64,000 nt of DNA from Flavobacterium sp. 90 (GTDB lineage Bacteria; Bacteroidota; Bacteroidia; Flavobacteriales; Flavobacteriaceae), in the NCBI RefSeq assembly GCF_004339525.1, contig NZ_SMGE01000001.1, positions 6,200,001 through 6,264,000 of the forward strand. Reading direction: 5' to 3'. The first letter of the stretch is position 1; each line of letters starts with the position of its first letter. Both the position numbers and the translations under genes were made by a program. Below the pieces are notes generated by a model. That model had not been told where the DNA came from and searched no databases. It worked only from the letters and a program-made list of their open reading frames with translations. Below are positions 34,898 to 42,048 of this stretch, in pieces.

Positions 34898-35050
34898 TTT
34901 AATGAGCTATTTCCAGCTGTACATTCCAACTCCTCCTTATATTTGTTGTTTTTTTAAGGCATAAAAAGAGCTTCTAAAGTCGCTTTTTTATCCCAAAAAA
35001 AACTAACAAATATAAGTCCGGGGTTTCCATTGCCATCTGGGCTAAAAAAT

Positions 35051-35971
35051 ATGAAATACTTAATAACCATCGTCGGACCAACAGCCATAGGAAAAACAGC
35101 CTTAAGCATTGCTTTGGCACAACATTTCAAATGCGAAATAATCTCTTGTGATAGTCGTCAATTCTTCAAAGAAATGACAATTGGCACAGCCGTTCCTAAT
35201 CAGGAAGAATTACAAGCTGCAAAACATCATTTTATCCAAAACAAATCAATTTTCGAAAATTATACCGTTGGTGATTACGAAAAAGAAGCACTTCTTAAAT
35301 TAGAAGAATTATTTCAAAATAATGATTTCGCCATTCTTATTGGCGGTTCAGGATTATATGTTGATGCAATTTTAAAAGGTTTCGATGAATTCCCCGAAAT
35401 TGATCCAGCGGTACGTTCTCAGGTAAATTCTAATTACGGCAACCTCGGAATTGAATATTTGCAAGAACAATTACAACTTTTAGATCCTGATTATTATCAA
35501 AAAATAACCGTAGAAAATCCACAAACGCTTCAAAATCCGCAGCGAATGATGCGTTTTGTAGAAGTTTGTATCGGAACTCAAAAGCCATATTCCTCATTTC
35601 TAAATCAGAAGAAAAATAACAGAAACTTCACTCCTATTTTAATTGGTTTAGAAGCAGAAAGATCCACAATTTACGACAGAATCAACCAACGAGTTGACAT
35701 CATGATAAACGAAGGTTTATTGCAGGAAGCAGAAACTTTATATCCTAATAAAGCGTTAAATGCGCTGCAAACCGTCGGTTATCGAGAATTATTTAGTTAT
35801 TTTGACGGAGATTTCTCGTTGCCATTTGCTATCGAAGAAATCAAAAAAAACACCAGACGTTTCTCAAAAAGACAACTTACCTGGTTTAAAAGAAATGAAA
35901 ACACAAAATGGTTTGATTATGCCACAAATAGAAAAAAAATTAAAGATTACATAGAAAATCTTCTAAAGTAA
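35051..35971 (+). CDS. miaA: tRNA dimethylallyltransferase
   Basis: 306 residues from the ATG at 35051; the in-frame codons upstream (from 35030) lack a conserved match and are not used. It transfers a prenyl group to A37 of tRNAs that read UNN codons. The P-loop GPTAIGKTALSIALA (7-21), SCDSRQFFKEMTIGTA, and QTVGYRELFSYFDG are the family motifs. The length is normal. Confidence 0.95.
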   Translation: MKYLITIVGPTAIGKTALSIALAQHFKCEIISCDSRQFFKEMTIGTAVPNQEELQAAKHHFIQNKSIFENYTVGDYEKEALLKLEELFQNNDFAILIGGSGLYVDAILKGFDEFPEIDPAVRSQVNSNYGNLGIEYLQEQLQLLDPDYYQKITVENPQTLQNPQRMMRFVEVCIGTQKPYSSFLNQKKNNRNFTPILIGLEAERSTIYDRINQRVDIMINEGLLQEAETLYPNKALNALQTVGYRELFSYFDGDFSLPFAIEEIKKNTRRFSKRQLTWFKRNENTKWFDYATNRKKIKDYIENLLK

Positions 35972-36011
35972 AATCTATTTCTTTTCTCTTTCTTCTATTA
36001 TCTGATAGAAA

Positions 36012-36050
36012 AATCTAAAATCAACAATCTAAAATCAACAATCTAAATTC
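36012..36050. repeat. 14-bp tandem repeat before the thioesterase gene
   Basis: AATCTAAAATCAAC is repeated twice exactly (36012-36039) followed by AATCTAAATTC. It ends 11 bp before the ATG at 36062 and has the same period as 4070-4097 and 20572-20655. Confidence 0.85.
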
Positions 36051-36061
36051 TAAAATTAAAA

Positions 36062-36808
36062 ATGCCTATATCACCAAATTTCACATCAGTTTTAAGTAAA
36101 GACTGGGAAATCAATTTTACACAATGTACTCCAAATGGTTTTTTAAAATACACCGATTTATGCAATATTCTACAACTAACAGCTGCAGCACATTCAGAAG
36201 TTGGAGGCATTAGTTTTTTTGATATGCAGGAATTTCACCAAGCTTGGGTTTTAAGCAGAATGCGCGTTGAAATTTCGGCGCTACCAAAATGGCAAGATAT
36301 TGTAACCGTAAAAACATGGATCAATAGTTTAGAAAATTCCCGTTCTGTTCGTGCCCTTGAAATGTACGTAAACGGTAAAAAAATAGTAGGCTGTGAAACT
36401 TATTGGGCCGTATTTAATACGCAAGCGCGCCGTCCTGAACCATTGGCTTTACCTTACGAACATTTTGAATTATTCCCAGACAATAGAGCAACAACCGAAG
36501 GTTTTTCTAAAATAAACATCAACCACGAAAAAGGAGCTATTTTTGAAAAAACCGTTTATTTATCAGATTTAGATATTGTAAATCATGTCAATAATGTCAA
36601 ATACTTAGAATGGTGTTTAGATCATGTAGATGAAAAGCGAATTTTAAAACAAGAAGTAAAAAGTTTCGAAATGAATTTCATGAAAGAACTTTCACTAAAA
36701 GATAATGTAGTAATTCACGAAAGTGAAGACGACGATCATACTACGGCAACATTCAGTATTACTAAAAATGAGAAAACGTGTTTTGCATTAGAATTACATT
36801 GGAAGTAA
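36062..36808 (+). CDS. Acyl-ACP thioesterase
   Basis: 248 residues, double hotdog fold of the FatA/FatB type. It frees fatty acids from acyl carrier protein. WEINFTQCTPNGFLKYTDLCNILQ, then WVLSRMRVEI and the second half DIVNHVNNVKYLEWCLD, containing the conserved N-x-H-x-N active-site pattern (NHVNN), mark the family. It is the last gene before a repeat-rich 397-bp gap. Confidence 0.9.
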   Translation: MPISPNFTSVLSKDWEINFTQCTPNGFLKYTDLCNILQLTAAAHSEVGGISFFDMQEFHQAWVLSRMRVEISALPKWQDIVTVKTWINSLENSRSVRALEMYVNGKKIVGCETYWAVFNTQARRPEPLALPYEHFELFPDNRATTEGFSKININHEKGAIFEKTVYLSDLDIVNHVNNVKYLEWCLDHVDEKRILKQEVKSFEMNFMKELSLKDNVVIHESEDDDHTTATFSITKNEKTCFALELHWK

Positions 36809-36879
36809 ACATTTTGCCCACGGATTTTACTGATTGAACTGGTTTACACAGGTTATTTTAATTTAGATTCGTGCAATTT

Positions 36880-37069
36880 GTGTAGTCCCTAAGGGACAAA
36901 TATTCGTTTTCTCAATACTATTTCCTACCGACATATAATCTCTACGAGATATTTCTCTTTGAATAAACATGCAAAAGTTAAAAAAAGCTTTGAAATACTC
37001 CGTTACGAGTTAAATCTCGGTAAAACACAAAAACAACCTTCCTGAAAATTGTCCCGTAGGGACGACATA
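36880..37069. repeat. MITE-like 190-bp element with nested inverted repeats
   Basis: Outer arms GTAGTCCCTAAGGGACAA (near 36880-36899) and TTGTCCCGTAGGGACGAC (37049-37066) are inverse complements with two or three mismatches. Inside, TACCGACATATAAT pairs with AAATCTCGGTA and CTCTACGAGATATTTC with GAAATACTCCGTTACGAG, so the whole element can fold into one long imperfect hairpin. There is no coding capacity. Confidence 0.7.
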
Positions 37070-37152
37070 AAAAAACAATATAATTTGCCCTCAGATATAT
37101 TACACTATTACATTTTTAATTTGCGGAAATTTGCGGCAAAAAGAAAATAAAA

Positions 37153-37189
37153 AAAAACGATGCAACTCAAATAGAATTGCATCGTTTTT
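37153..37189 (-). terminator. Terminator of the rtcB-prfH operon
   Basis: AAAAACGATGCAA pairs with TTGCATCGTTTTT (13 bp) around an 11-nt loop. It lies 17 bp beyond the stop of the TPR gene. Confidence 0.85.
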
Positions 37190-37205
37190 GTCTTTAAATC
37201 AAAAT

Positions 37206-37742
37206 TTATTTAGATTTCTTTTTTGAATCTTTTTTTGATTTCTTTGACTTCTTTTTATTTTCAACTAAATCAATTTTTCCTTTAATTCTCTTCTCTACAT
37301 CAGTAATATCAGAATCAAAAGCAAATTGCAAAAAGTGAAGTTTAGCATTTTTTATTTCCTTCAATGCATTTTTAAACTCATGCTGCGCTTCATAAAGTAT
37401 TGCTTTCTTGACATAAATTTCAGATTTATTAATTCCTTTTACAGTCAAAGCAAAATCAATTAGTTTTTGAGCTTCTTCATAATCTTCGTTCAAAATCAAA
37501 GTTTGCAAATAATGAGGATAAACTTCAAGAGCATGAATATTAATTGCCAAAGCTTCCTGAAAATACTGCTTCGCCTCTTCATAATTCCATAATTGCTCTG
37601 CCTGAATTCTTCCGTACAAACACAAAACCATTGTGTTTTTGGCATCATATGAAAAAGCATAATCTAAAGATTCAATAGTTTCTTCAAGCGAATACGGATA
37701 ATTATCCAGAGCTTGAAAAAGGTATTTATCAATTGTTTTCAT
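37206..37742 (-). CDS. TPR protein, last gene of the rtcB-prfH operon
   Basis: 178 residues. Several tetratricopeptide-like helical repeats, for example [25 protein letters not shown] (about 52-76) and [16 protein letters not shown] (88-103), followed by a lysine-rich tail ([15 protein letters not shown]) that suggests contact with nucleic acid or ribosomes. Its start overlaps the prfH stop by 14 bp, so the two are translationally coupled. It could be an adaptor for the RtcB/PrfH proteins; no function is known. Confidence 0.8.
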   Translation of the reverse strand: MKTIDKYLFQALDNYPYSLEETIESLDYAFSYDAKNTMVLCLYGRIQAEQLWNYEEAKQYFQEALAINIHALEVYPHYLQTLILNEDYEEAQKLIDFALTVKGINKSEIYVKKAILYEAQHEFKNALKEIKNAKLHFLQFAFDSDITDVEKRIKGKIDLVENKKKSKKSKKDSKKKSK

Positions 37743-38418
37743 TTCGTAAATCGGTTTTTAATTTCTGACGAGTTCCTTTGTAACTTTTCTCTACTTTATT
37801 CTTTTTGAAATCAGTTCCAGTAAAAACTCTAACAGGATTTCCACGCTGAATATTCAGTTGATTTTCCCATTGTTTTCCAACATGATTTTTAAGTTGTTGC
37901 AAAGTTTCGTCTTCTAGTTTTTTTAATAATCTTTCTGTTGCCAATTTTTTGTTTTGATGTTGTGATCGACTGTCCATCGACACAACGGCAATTCCTGTTG
38001 GAATATGAGTCGCTCGAATAGCCGAACTCACTTTATTAACGTGTTGTCCACCAGCACCGGAACTTCGCATCGCTTGGTATTGAATATCATTTTCTGAAAT
38101 CGACGCATTCTTTTGCGATTCAATCTCAAAAATGCCAATAAACCAATTTTTACGTTTGTGCATTTTCCTAAACTGACTCTGACCAATCCATTGAATCGTT
38201 CCTATCCATGAATTTGCAAATGTTTCAGCATTTTTTCCTTTTATAGATATTGTTGCCGTTTCAATAGTTCCGTTTTCTTCACCAACTTCTCTTTGAAGCA
38301 AAATAGTTTCTAACTGTTGTTCTTGTGCTTCGTCCAAAACTTTTTTAAGCACTTGGGCAACAACCCAAGTGCATTCTGCAGGTCCACGACCCGCTGTTAT
38401 CTGAATTATTTTTTCCAT
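37729..38418 (-). CDS. prfH: Release-factor homologue PrfH
   Basis: 229 residues, shorter than RF1 and RF2 because it lacks the stop-codon recognition domain. The peptidyl-tRNA hydrolysis motif is [17 protein letters not shown] (GGQ). PrfH is known, with its partner RtcB2, to rescue ribosomes whose 16S rRNA decoding site has been cut (colicin E3 type damage); RtcB2 then reseals the cut. Here it is 11 bp from rtcB and overlaps the TPR gene, exactly the arrangement expected for that system. Confidence 0.93.
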   Translation of the reverse strand: MEKIIQITAGRGPAECTWVVAQVLKKVLDEAQEQQLETILLQREVGEENGTIETATISIKGKNAETFANSWIGTIQWIGQSQFRKMHKRKNWFIGIFEIESQKNASISENDIQYQAMRSSGAGGQHVNKVSSAIRATHIPTGIAVVSMDSRSQHQNKKLATERLLKKLEDETLQQLKNHVGKQWENQLNIQRGNPVRVFTGTDFKKNKVEKSYKGTRQKLKTDLRNENN

Positions 38419-38429
38419 TTTTTATTTTC

Positions 38430-39821
38430 TTATCGGTCCATTCTAACGATTTTCGGAGTAAAAGTTCCCAGAACTTCCACCAAATCAGTTTGATTTCCCA
38501 TTACTTTTGTAATGTCTTTGTACGCCATTGGTGCTTCATCAATGTTTCCACCAATCAAGGTTACATCATTCGCTTTCAGCACTTTTTTAATTTCACTTTG
38601 AGTAAAATTAGCTTTGCATTTAGCTCTCGAAAATAAACGTCCCGCACCGTGAGAAGCTGAATTTAAACTCTCAACATTTCCCTTACCTTTTACAATATAA
38701 CCTGGCGCTGTCATCGATCCGGGAATAATCCCCAATTGGCCTTCTGCAGCTGGAGTTGCACCTTTTCTATGCACAATACATTCTTGTCCGTTTACCATTT
38801 CTTTCCAGGCAAAATTGTGATGATTTTCAATCGTAACCACTACTCTTTTTCCTACAGCTTTAGCAATTCTTCTATGAATATCGTCGTGACAGGCCTTTGC
38901 ATATTCTCCAGCTAAATTCATAGCGAGCCAATATTCCTGACCATCATGTGTGTTCAAATCCAACCAAGCCAAATGCTGAACATTTTTTGGTAGCGGACAT
39001 TGCTTAGTTGCCAAATACGTATAATGTTTCGCAATGTTTGCACCTAAACCGCGAGAACCGCTATGTGATAAAATGGCAAAATATTCTCCAACTCCAAGTT
39101 TCCATTCATTCTCTGGATTGTCAATTTTTGCAATTCCAAATTCCACAAAATGATTTCCTCCGCCAGAACTCCCTAATTGCTTATAAGCTTTTGGTAAAAG
39201 ATTCTTTAGTAAAGGAATATCCTGAAATTCGCTTTTGTAAAAAACTTCATGATCTGCTTTTGTAGCGTGTGTTTCATTCATTCCAAATTTGGTATTATCT
39301 TTCAAAATTGCCTCTAATTGATGTTCTTTTCCTTTGAAATAGGAAGCTGGTAAATCAAAAATTGACAAACTCATTCGGCAACCAATATCAACACCAACTC
39401 CATACGGAATAACTGCATTATCAGTTGCTAAAACTCCGCCAATTGGCAATCCATAACCTGAATGCGCGTCTGGCATTAATGCTCCCGCAACTGAAATTGG
39501 TAATTTTAAAGAATCATATAACTGAAACTTAGCTTGCTGATCAATTTCATTTTCACCAAAAATGGTAAAAGGAGCTCTGGTTGTCTTCAATTGATGCATT
39601 CTTACATGAACAGGATTTATCAAACCTTCGGCTACTTTTCCCCATGTTCCATGTCCATCAAATTTTTCGGGATGAAGTAATACTTCTTTTGCTTCTGTTA
39701 GAATGGATTCTTTTTTCTCTCTTTTTCTATATCTGTTTATTTGCCCTAAGGCTATGTTTATTGAATTATTTTTTGGAAAGCCTAACTTAATCAAGTCTTT
39801 TCCGGATAATTTATTTCCCAT
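38430..39821 (-). CDS. rtcB: RNA ligase RtcB (PrfH-linked type)
   Basis: 463 residues. It joins RNA 3'-phosphate or 2',3'-cyclic phosphate ends to 5'-OH ends using GTP and manganese. The metal and nucleotide motifs are in place: GVDIGCRM (D and C), GSSGGGNHFVEFG, LSHSGSRGLG, ENHHNFAW and SASHGAGR, whose histidine is the site of guanylylation in the family. It is larger than the 408-residue E. coli RtcB and has an N-terminal extension (about 1-60). No RtcA or archease is present. The gene sits between the unknown 248-residue gene and prfH. Confidence 0.95.
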   Translation of the reverse strand: MGNKLSGKDLIKLGFPKNNSINIALGQINRYRKREKKESILTEAKEVLLHPEKFDGHGTWGKVAEGLINPVHVRMHQLKTTRAPFTIFGENEIDQQAKFQLYDSLKLPISVAGALMPDAHSGYGLPIGGVLATDNAVIPYGVGVDIGCRMSLSIFDLPASYFKGKEHQLEAILKDNTKFGMNETHATKADHEVFYKSEFQDIPLLKNLLPKAYKQLGSSGGGNHFVEFGIAKIDNPENEWKLGVGEYFAILSHSGSRGLGANIAKHYTYLATKQCPLPKNVQHLAWLDLNTHDGQEYWLAMNLAGEYAKACHDDIHRRIAKAVGKRVVVTIENHHNFAWKEMVNGQECIVHRKGATPAAEGQLGIIPGSMTAPGYIVKGKGNVESLNSASHGAGRLFSRAKCKANFTQSEIKKVLKANDVTLIGGNIDEAPMAYKDITKVMGNQTDLVEVLGTFTPKIVRMDR

Positions 39822-39824
39822 GAT

Positions 39825-40571
39825 TTATATCGTTTCGTCTACATATAGTTGATACAACACGTGCAGACTTTTATTTTTAATTGGGTTAATCTCTCGTGGA
39901 TTTTCATTTTGATAATAGCGCCAACGATAAGAAAACCCATCTACTAATTTGTTTATTTTGTATCGTAAATTAAGATTCGTAACATAATTATCAAGAAGCT
40001 GAATTTCACTTTCTAAATCTGCATCAACCATTTTAGTATGCGTTATCATGTACGGTTTAACGCGAAATACATAACGCCAAGGTTCATTAAATACATAATG
40101 AATTTTGTAGCGTTTACAATTAGAACACCATCGTTCCCTTTTGTAAAAATGCATTTTCTCTTTATCAGTTAATGTTAGTTTTGGACTTCTCCATTCTGAT
40201 TCAGAAAATTCCTTTACTGTTTGAAGCTTCTCGACATACACATGCTTTCTTTTCCTCTTTTTCTTTTTCTTAAAAGATTTTTCAGAAGAATGTTCCCATG
40301 TATTTATCTTCTCAAGCAATGTTTTATAAAACAATGCTTCATTTGATCTTACTATATCTTCCCTGAGTACAAAACTGCGTTCCCAACCTTTTTGATAAGG
40401 CGTTGCTAAAGGAACCAATGGCAAATTTTGTCGTTTTTTCCAGAGTTCAACTTCAAGTTTTCTTGACTGAATTAATTGTTTTTCAAAATCTTCTTTTACT
40501 AATCTTTTCTTTGTTCTTTTATTTTTAAAGCGAGAGCACAAAGCATACTCTTCTGCTGTATAATTTTCCAT
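39825..40571 (-). CDS. Unknown 248-residue lysine-rich protein, first gene of the rtcB-prfH operon
   Basis: Not recognised. The start is set at the ATG 40571 (MENYTAEEYALCSRFKNK); an in-frame ATG 48 nt upstream (40619) follows a small hairpin and seems less likely. The body contains WERSFVLREDIVRSNEALFYK, a very basic patch (KKKKKRKRKHVYVEK), and one CxxC (WCSNCKRYKIHYVF) that could be half of a zinc site. The lysine richness and its place 3 bp upstream of rtcB, with coupled stop and start, suggest a role with RNA or ribosomes. Homologues, if any, were not recalled. Confidence 0.72.
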   Translation of the reverse strand: MENYTAEEYALCSRFKNKRTKKRLVKEDFEKQLIQSRKLEVELWKKRQNLPLVPLATPYQKGWERSFVLREDIVRSNEALFYKTLLEKINTWEHSSEKSFKKKKKRKRKHVYVEKLQTVKEFSESEWRSPKLTLTDKEKMHFYKRERWCSNCKRYKIHYVFNEPWRYVFRVKPYMITHTKMVDADLESEIQLLDNYVTNLNLRYKINKLVDGFSYRWRYYQNENPREINPIKNKSLHVLYQLYVDETI

Positions 40572-40680
40572 AAAAAAATTATAGTGCATTAAATTAATAG
40601 CCAAAACAGGCCATAACATTTTATCCGTTAGGATAAATTATAAAATCGATTATTCGGGAAAATTTGAAGTGTCTAGAATA

Positions 40681-40716
40681 AAAAAAGCCCGAAACTAAAT
40701 GTCTTCGGGCTTTTTT
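40681..40716 (-). terminator. Terminator of the 27-residue peptide gene
   Basis: AAAAAAGCCCGAA pairs with TTCGGGCTTTTTT (13 bp) around a 10-nt loop, 20 bp beyond the peptide stop on the minus strand. It also stops any transcript from the right before the rtcB operon. Confidence 0.85.
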
Positions 40717-40736
40717 ATATATCTAAAAATGAATTT

Positions 40737-40820
40737 CTAAGATTGAAATAAGCCACGAAGAAGCGCTGCACCAAATTCGTTTGGCGTGAAGCTTTGAGAT
40801 GTCAATGTAAGTACAAACAT
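40737..40820 (-). CDS. Possible 27-residue peptide
   Basis: ATG at 40820, TAG at 40737-40739. Product: MFVLTLTSQSFTPNEF followed by GAALLRGLFQS. It has an A-rich region before the ATG, a promoter-like pair (40860-40891) 40 nt upstream and a strong terminator 20 bp after the stop, so a transcript of about 170 nt is predicted. The sequence is amphipathic with one arginine. It may be a real small protein, a leader peptide or a small RNA that contains this frame by chance. Confidence 0.45.
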   Translation of the reverse strand: MFVLTLTSQSFTPNEFGAALLRGLFQS

Positions 40821-40859
40821 TTTTCTTCGTTTTTAAAGGGTTATTAATTTTTTCGTCTG

Positions 40860-40891
40860 CAAATATTCAGAATACTTTTTTGATTTTCCAA
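40860..40891 (-). promoter_or_regulatory. Promoter-like pair before the 27-residue peptide gene
   Basis: On the minus strand TTG (40891-40889), 21 nt, then AATATTTG (40867-40860), one mismatch from TAnnTTTG. The start site would be near 40853. Confidence 0.45.
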
Positions 40892-40975
40892 ATTTATTTT
40901 AAAGAAAATTCATCTAAAAAATAATTACTATATCTTTTAACTCTCGAAAAAACATATTATCTATTTGAAAACTAA

Positions 40976-41058
40976 AGCCCTAGCCCTGATAGAAGCGGTA
41001 TCCTTTTTAGGGCTTTTTTTGCCCGAAAAAGATATAGCGGATAGCAGGAAATAGCTCC
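40976..41058 (+). repeat. AGCCC...AGCTCC structured element, full copy
   Basis: Starts AGCCCTAGCCCTGATAGAAG and ends TAGCAGGAAATAGCTCC. In the middle CTTTTTAGGGC pairs with GCCCGAAAAAG around TTTTTTT. The outer blocks ATAGAAGCGGTATCC and GATATAGCGGATAGC are echoed by a second copy at 9345-9485. It resembles a repeat that I recall as common between flavobacterial genes; it could be an RNA motif of the Flavo-1 kind, but that is not verified. Confidence 0.6.
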
Positions 41059-41135
41059 AAGTTATATGAAAAGCTAATATTTTCAAATTAAAAGTTTAAT
41101 TTTTTAAATTCTAAAATCCAATTTTTTCGAGGCGT

Positions 41136-41238
41136 TTGTCATTTCGACAGAGGAGAAATCACACGAGCAACTCCGTTCCTAAAAGTTACCAATATTTGAG
41201 ATATTACTAGTGTGATTTCTCCTCTGTCGAAATGACAA
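41136..41238. repeat. 103-bp element with perfect 29-nt inverted repeats
   Basis: The left arm (41136-41164; starts TTGTCATTTCGACAGAGG, ends AATCACAC) is the exact complement of 41210-41238. The 45-nt inner part contains GAGCAACTCCGTTCC and is not repeated. No coding capacity. Confidence 0.95.
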
Positions 41239-41277
41239 GATTTCGTATAAATGCAATTAAAAAATATAAGCACAAAA

Positions 41278-41303
41278 AAAGCTCTGATTTCTCAGAGCTT
41301 TAA
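41278..41303 (-). terminator. Terminator of rprXY
   Basis: AAAGCTCTGA pairs with TCAGAGCTTT around a short T-rich loop. It lies 26 bp beyond the stop of the response-regulator gene; on the minus strand it runs into a T tract. Confidence 0.8.
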
Positions 41304-41328
41304 TATTTTTTGTTTGGTCTTTTTCTTG

Positions 41329-42045
41329 TTATTCTGTTACTTTGCTTTTAACAACTAATCTGAATCCTTCTCCGTGAATGTTAAGAATTTCAACATCTTC
41401 GTCAGCTTTTAGGTACTTTCTAAGTTTAGCAATGTAAACGTCCATACTTCTTGAAGTAAAGTAGTTGTCATCTCTCCAGATTTTTGTTAATGCTAATTCT
41501 CTTGGCATTAAATCATTTTCGTGAAGAATCAACATTTTAAGTAATTCATTCTCTTTTGGAGATAATTTTATTGGTTCTTCGTTTTCGAATGTTAAGAATC
41601 TAAGTTTAGAATTTAGGTGAAATTTACCAATATTAAACTCAAATTGAACTTGTTCTGCTTTCGTATCAGCAGATTTTCTTTGAATGATTGCTTTGATTTT
41701 CATCAATAAAACTTCTGAATCAAAAGGTTTATTCAAGTAATCATCAGCTCCTGCTTTATATCCTTTTAAGACATCTTCTTTCATAGATTTTGCCGTTAAA
41801 AAGATAATTGGCACTTCGCTATTTTTCTCTCTAATTTCTTTGGCTAAAGTATAACCATCTTTATAAGGCATCATTACGTCAAGAATACATAAATCATATA
41901 CATCTTTCTTGAATTTCTCGAAACCTTCCATACCGTTTTTAGCTAAAGTAACTTCAAAGTCATTTAACATTAGATAATCTTTAAGAACTGCCCCAAAATT
42001 AAGGTCATCTTCTACTAAAAGTATTCTTTTGTTATTATTTTCCAT
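41329..42045 (-). CDS. rprY: OmpR-type response regulator, RprY-like
   Basis: 238 residues. Receiver domain (1-120) with phospho-acceptor D56 (LCILDVMMP), acidic pocket VEDD and conserved lysine in DDYLNKPF; winged-helix DNA-binding domain (about 135-235) with the recognition region SRSMDVYIAKLRKYL. The sequence fits RprY of the Bacteroidota, a regulator linked to oxidative stress and sodium. It is read 3 bp after the sensor kinase gene. Confidence 0.9.
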   Translation of the reverse strand: MENNNKRILLVEDDLNFGAVLKDYLMLNDFEVTLAKNGMEGFEKFKKDVYDLCILDVMMPYKDGYTLAKEIREKNSEVPIIFLTAKSMKEDVLKGYKAGADDYLNKPFDSEVLLMKIKAIIQRKSADTKAEQVQFEFNIGKFHLNSKLRFLTFENEEPIKLSPKENELLKMLILHENDLMPRELALTKIWRDDNYFTSRSMDVYIAKLRKYLKADEDVEILNIHGEGFRLVVKSKVTE

Positions 42046-42048
42046 ATT

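Larger units (their letters stand above)
36809..37205. other. 397-bp gap with a folded MITE-like element
   Basis: No gene. It starts with CCACGGATTTTACTGATT, similar to part of the left inverted repeat beside the GxxExxY gene, then the element at 36880-37069, then an AT-rich stretch and a terminator. The TTTACACAGG and TTTGCGGCAAAAAG pieces are dispersed repeat debris. Confidence 0.65.
40572..41328. other. 757-bp region: operon leader, small-peptide gene, repeat elements
   Basis: From left to right: leader of the rtcB operon with a TTATCC-GTTA-GGATAA hairpin (40621-40636), a 13-bp terminator (40681-40716), the reading frame for a 27-residue peptide (40737-40820) and its promoter (40860-40891), the AGCCC...AGCTCC element (40976-41058), a 103-bp inverted repeat (41136-41238) and the terminator of the rprY gene (41278-41303). 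Confidence 0.7.

Noticed and set aside
41136..41238. Insertion sequence
   Set aside because: Inverted repeats only; no transposase gene inside or next to it.
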